NCBI GenBank assembly: GCA_018678395.1
Contig: JAHHMJ010000663.1
Location: forward strand, 1-8,266
Source: Gemmatimonadota bacterium
Lineage (GTDB): Bacteria; Gemmatimonadota; Gemmatimonadetes; Longimicrobiales; Gaopeijiaceae
Direction of reading: 5' to 3'
Length of the DNA stretch: 8,266 nucleotides
In this document: positions 7,232 through 8,266 of the stretch, one piece after another
Layout of the letters: each line of letters opens with the position of its first letter
Numbering within the stretch: the first letter of the stretch is position 1
Notes under the pieces: model-generated
What the model saw: the letters and a program-made list of their open reading frames with translations, nothing else
What the model was told of the DNA's origin: nothing
The model's database searches: none
Position numbers and translations under genes: made by a program

Positions 7232-7261
7232 TTGCCGCGGTCCGTCGATCTCGCCTACGAT
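7232..7261 (+). promoter_or_regulatory. Candidate sigma70-like promoter for the PepSY gene
   Basis: TTGCCG (7232-7237) and TACGAT (7256-7261), each 4 of 6 matches to the housekeeping consensus, are separated by 18 nt. Transcription would start near 7268, leaving about an 80-nt leader to the ATG at 7348. The two boxes lie directly after the 18-bp palindrome at 7211-7228, so a regulator bound there could touch polymerase. In such GC-rich DNA matches of this quality are suggestive only. Confidence 0.35.
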
Positions 7262-7347
7262 GCCCAGCGGTAATGCTCATGGGCGCGGCCCTCACCTCAG
7301 CCTTACCCCGCCGTGTCGGAGAATCCCACCAGCCTGACAGCCGTCCG

Positions 7348-8055
7348 ATGAACCGTACCACTCGCACGCTCCACAAGTGGCTCGGCATCGCCACCGGCTT
7401 CGTCTTCCTGGGGTGGCTCGTCAGCGGGATCGTGATGGAGCTTCCCTACGGCGTTCGGTCCGCCTACAGCGGTCCCTACGGAACGGCCGACTGGGGCGGG
7501 GTCGTAGTCTCGCCGGCCGAGGCGGCGCTCGCCGCCACCGACGGCCGGGCCACGACCGTGGATCAGGTCGAACTCCGGCGCATCGGCGAGCGGTTCGTCT
7601 ACCGTGTGGTGGCTGGTGAGGTCACGCGCCTGATCGATGCGTCCACCTCGGAGCTGGTCACGGTCGACCGGGAGACAGCCGTGACCCTCGCTCGCACGGA
7701 GTTCGATGCCGGCGCGGAGATCGCCGAGGTCCGGCTCATGGAGGACCGGGAACCCAGCTATGCCTACGGACCTCTACCGGCGTGGCGAGTGGACTGGGTC
7801 GACGGCCGTGGGTCGGTGTCGTACGTATCCGTCGGGGACGGGTCGATTCTTCGGGCGGACCACGTGACGCGGACCCGGGCCGCAATCGAGAGCCTTCACA
7901 CCTTCGCGTTCCTGGATGCGTTGCGCGTGGGCGAGACCCGGCAGCCGATCCTGATCGCGGCCAGCATCGTCTCCCTGGTCACCGTCGCCACGGGCTACCT
8001 GCTCACGATCCTGCTGTCGGCCTGGTATCGGCGCCGGCGTGGCGCTCGCGGCTAG
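7348..8055 (+). CDS. PepSY domain-containing membrane protein with two transmembrane helices
   Basis: This 235-residue protein begins RTTRTLHKWLGIATG, the typical opening of PepSY-associated membrane proteins. The first helix (about 11-30, WLGIATGFVFLGWLVSGIVM) is followed by a roughly 165-residue extracytoplasmic part containing PepSY-like segments (SPAEAALAA at 55; DRETAVTLARTEF at 107; PAWRVDWVDGRGSVSYVSVGDGSIL at 144). A second helix (about 200-226) then leads to a basic cytoplasmic end (RRRRGARG). His9 and His184 (in SLHTF) lie at the ends of the two helices, as in larger PepSY_TM proteins tied to iron uptake or reduction. The function here is not known. ATG 7348 was chosen because the family N-terminus starts there; in-frame ATGs at 7273 and 7279 would add an unrelated leader and leave almost no 5' UTR after the candidate promoter. 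No Shine-Dalgarno sequence is seen. It is transcribed alone, divergent from the stress protein operon. Confidence 0.85.
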   Translation: MNRTTRTLHKWLGIATGFVFLGWLVSGIVMELPYGVRSAYSGPYGTADWGGVVVSPAEAALAATDGRATTVDQVELRRIGERFVYRVVAGEVTRLIDASTSELVTVDRETAVTLARTEFDAGAEIAEVRLMEDREPSYAYGPLPAWRVDWVDGRGSVSYVSVGDGSILRADHVTRTRAAIESLHTFAFLDALRVGETRQPILIAASIVSLVTVATGYLLTILLSAWYRRRRGARG

Positions 8056-8061
8056 CCGCGT

Positions 8062-8075
8062 GGGCGAATGCGCCC
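8062..8075. terminator. Short hairpin between convergent PepSY and dehydrogenase genes
   Basis: GGGCG (8062-8066) and CGCCC (8071-8075) form a 5-bp stem with a 4-nt AATG loop in the 43-bp gap between two convergent genes. It is placed 6 nt after the PepSY stop and could serve both strands. No T-run follows, so termination activity is uncertain. Confidence 0.25.
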
Positions 8076-8098
8076 CTCACACCTCGTTGCACCCGGAC

Positions 8099-8266
8099 TC
8101 AGCCCGACGTCCACGCCTCGCTGAGTTCGACCAGCCTCGCGAGCGCTTCGTCGTCGAAGGCCTGCTCGTGCGGTCGAGCGGGCTCCATCCCGTTGAAGTA
8201 GCCACCGGTCCCGAGATCCGGCGCGTCGATGAGGTGGAGCAGCGCCTCGGCCCCTTCGTCGACCGA
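8099..8266 (-). CDS. Short-chain dehydrogenase/reductase (SDR), C-terminal fragment cut by window edge
   Basis: On the minus strand the frame starting at base 8266 is open for 55 codons to TGA at 8099-8101, with good third-position G/C bias. The visible end includes EGAEALLHLIDAP, GTGGYFNGMEPARPHEQAFD and a closing EALARLVELSEAW. The pattern of an EGA helix, then G-x-YF and PARPHxQAxD, then a final Leu-x-x-LSE helix, is the usual C-terminus of classical SDR oxidoreductases of the retinol-dehydrogenase-like kind, which use NAD(P)H. The Rossmann fold, cofactor motif and YxxxK catalytic site would lie beyond the window, so substrate and cofactor cannot be judged. It converges on the PepSY gene. 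Confidence 0.72.
   Translation of the reverse strand, partial: SVDEGAEALLHLIDAPDLGTGGYFNGMEPARPHEQAFDDEALARLVELSEAWTSG

Noticed and set aside
6772..7347. An N-terminal extension of the PepSY protein back to ATG 6772
   Set aside because: It would run antisense through the universal stress protein and across the divergent control region. The PepSY N-terminus and candidate promoter place the start at 7348.

Overview
The window is GC-rich bacterial DNA, roughly two-thirds G+C by eye with strong G/C preference at third codon positions. It is densely coded and contains ordinary chromosomal genes. Start sites mostly lack a clear Shine-Dalgarno sequence. No RNA gene, CRISPR array, phage gene, transposase or insertion sequence was seen. 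The gene set and composition would fit a Gemmatimonadota-like or similar high-GC environmental bacterium, but nothing here is a taxonomic marker, so this is a weak guess.

Layout: (1) The left edge cuts into a very large plus-strand gene for a GH94-like (cellobiose-phosphorylase-like) protein of the six-hairpin glycosidase type, ending at 3123. (2) Convergent to it, on the minus strand, is a nitronate-monooxygenase-family flavoprotein (3165-4610) with a cysteine-rich C-terminal extension. (3) A 231-bp spacer holds a candidate terminator and an operator-like inverted repeat. (4) A minus-strand pair follows: a universal stress protein (UspA type, first in transcription) whose end overlaps by 8 nt the GTG start of a Na+/phosphate cotransporter-family protein with a PhoU-like tail. 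(5) The divergent control region 7078-7347 contains several palindromes and a plausible promoter. (6) A plus-strand gene for a two-helix PepSY membrane protein runs 7348-8055. (7) At the right edge lies the C-terminal end of a minus-strand short-chain dehydrogenase, cut by the window.

How they work together: the only clear functional unit is the stress protein plus phosphate transporter pair, which is probably co-transcribed and translationally coupled. The other genes look like independent transcription units. The most interesting non-coding signal is an inverted repeat of form RTTACG-N16-CGTAAC. It occurs twice with exactly the same spacing, once upstream of the nitronate monooxygenase gene and once upstream of the stress protein gene, which suggests a shared regulator or promoter class. 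I found no convincing new multi-gene system. The GH94-like giant and the cysteine-rich flavoprotein are the least characterised proteins.
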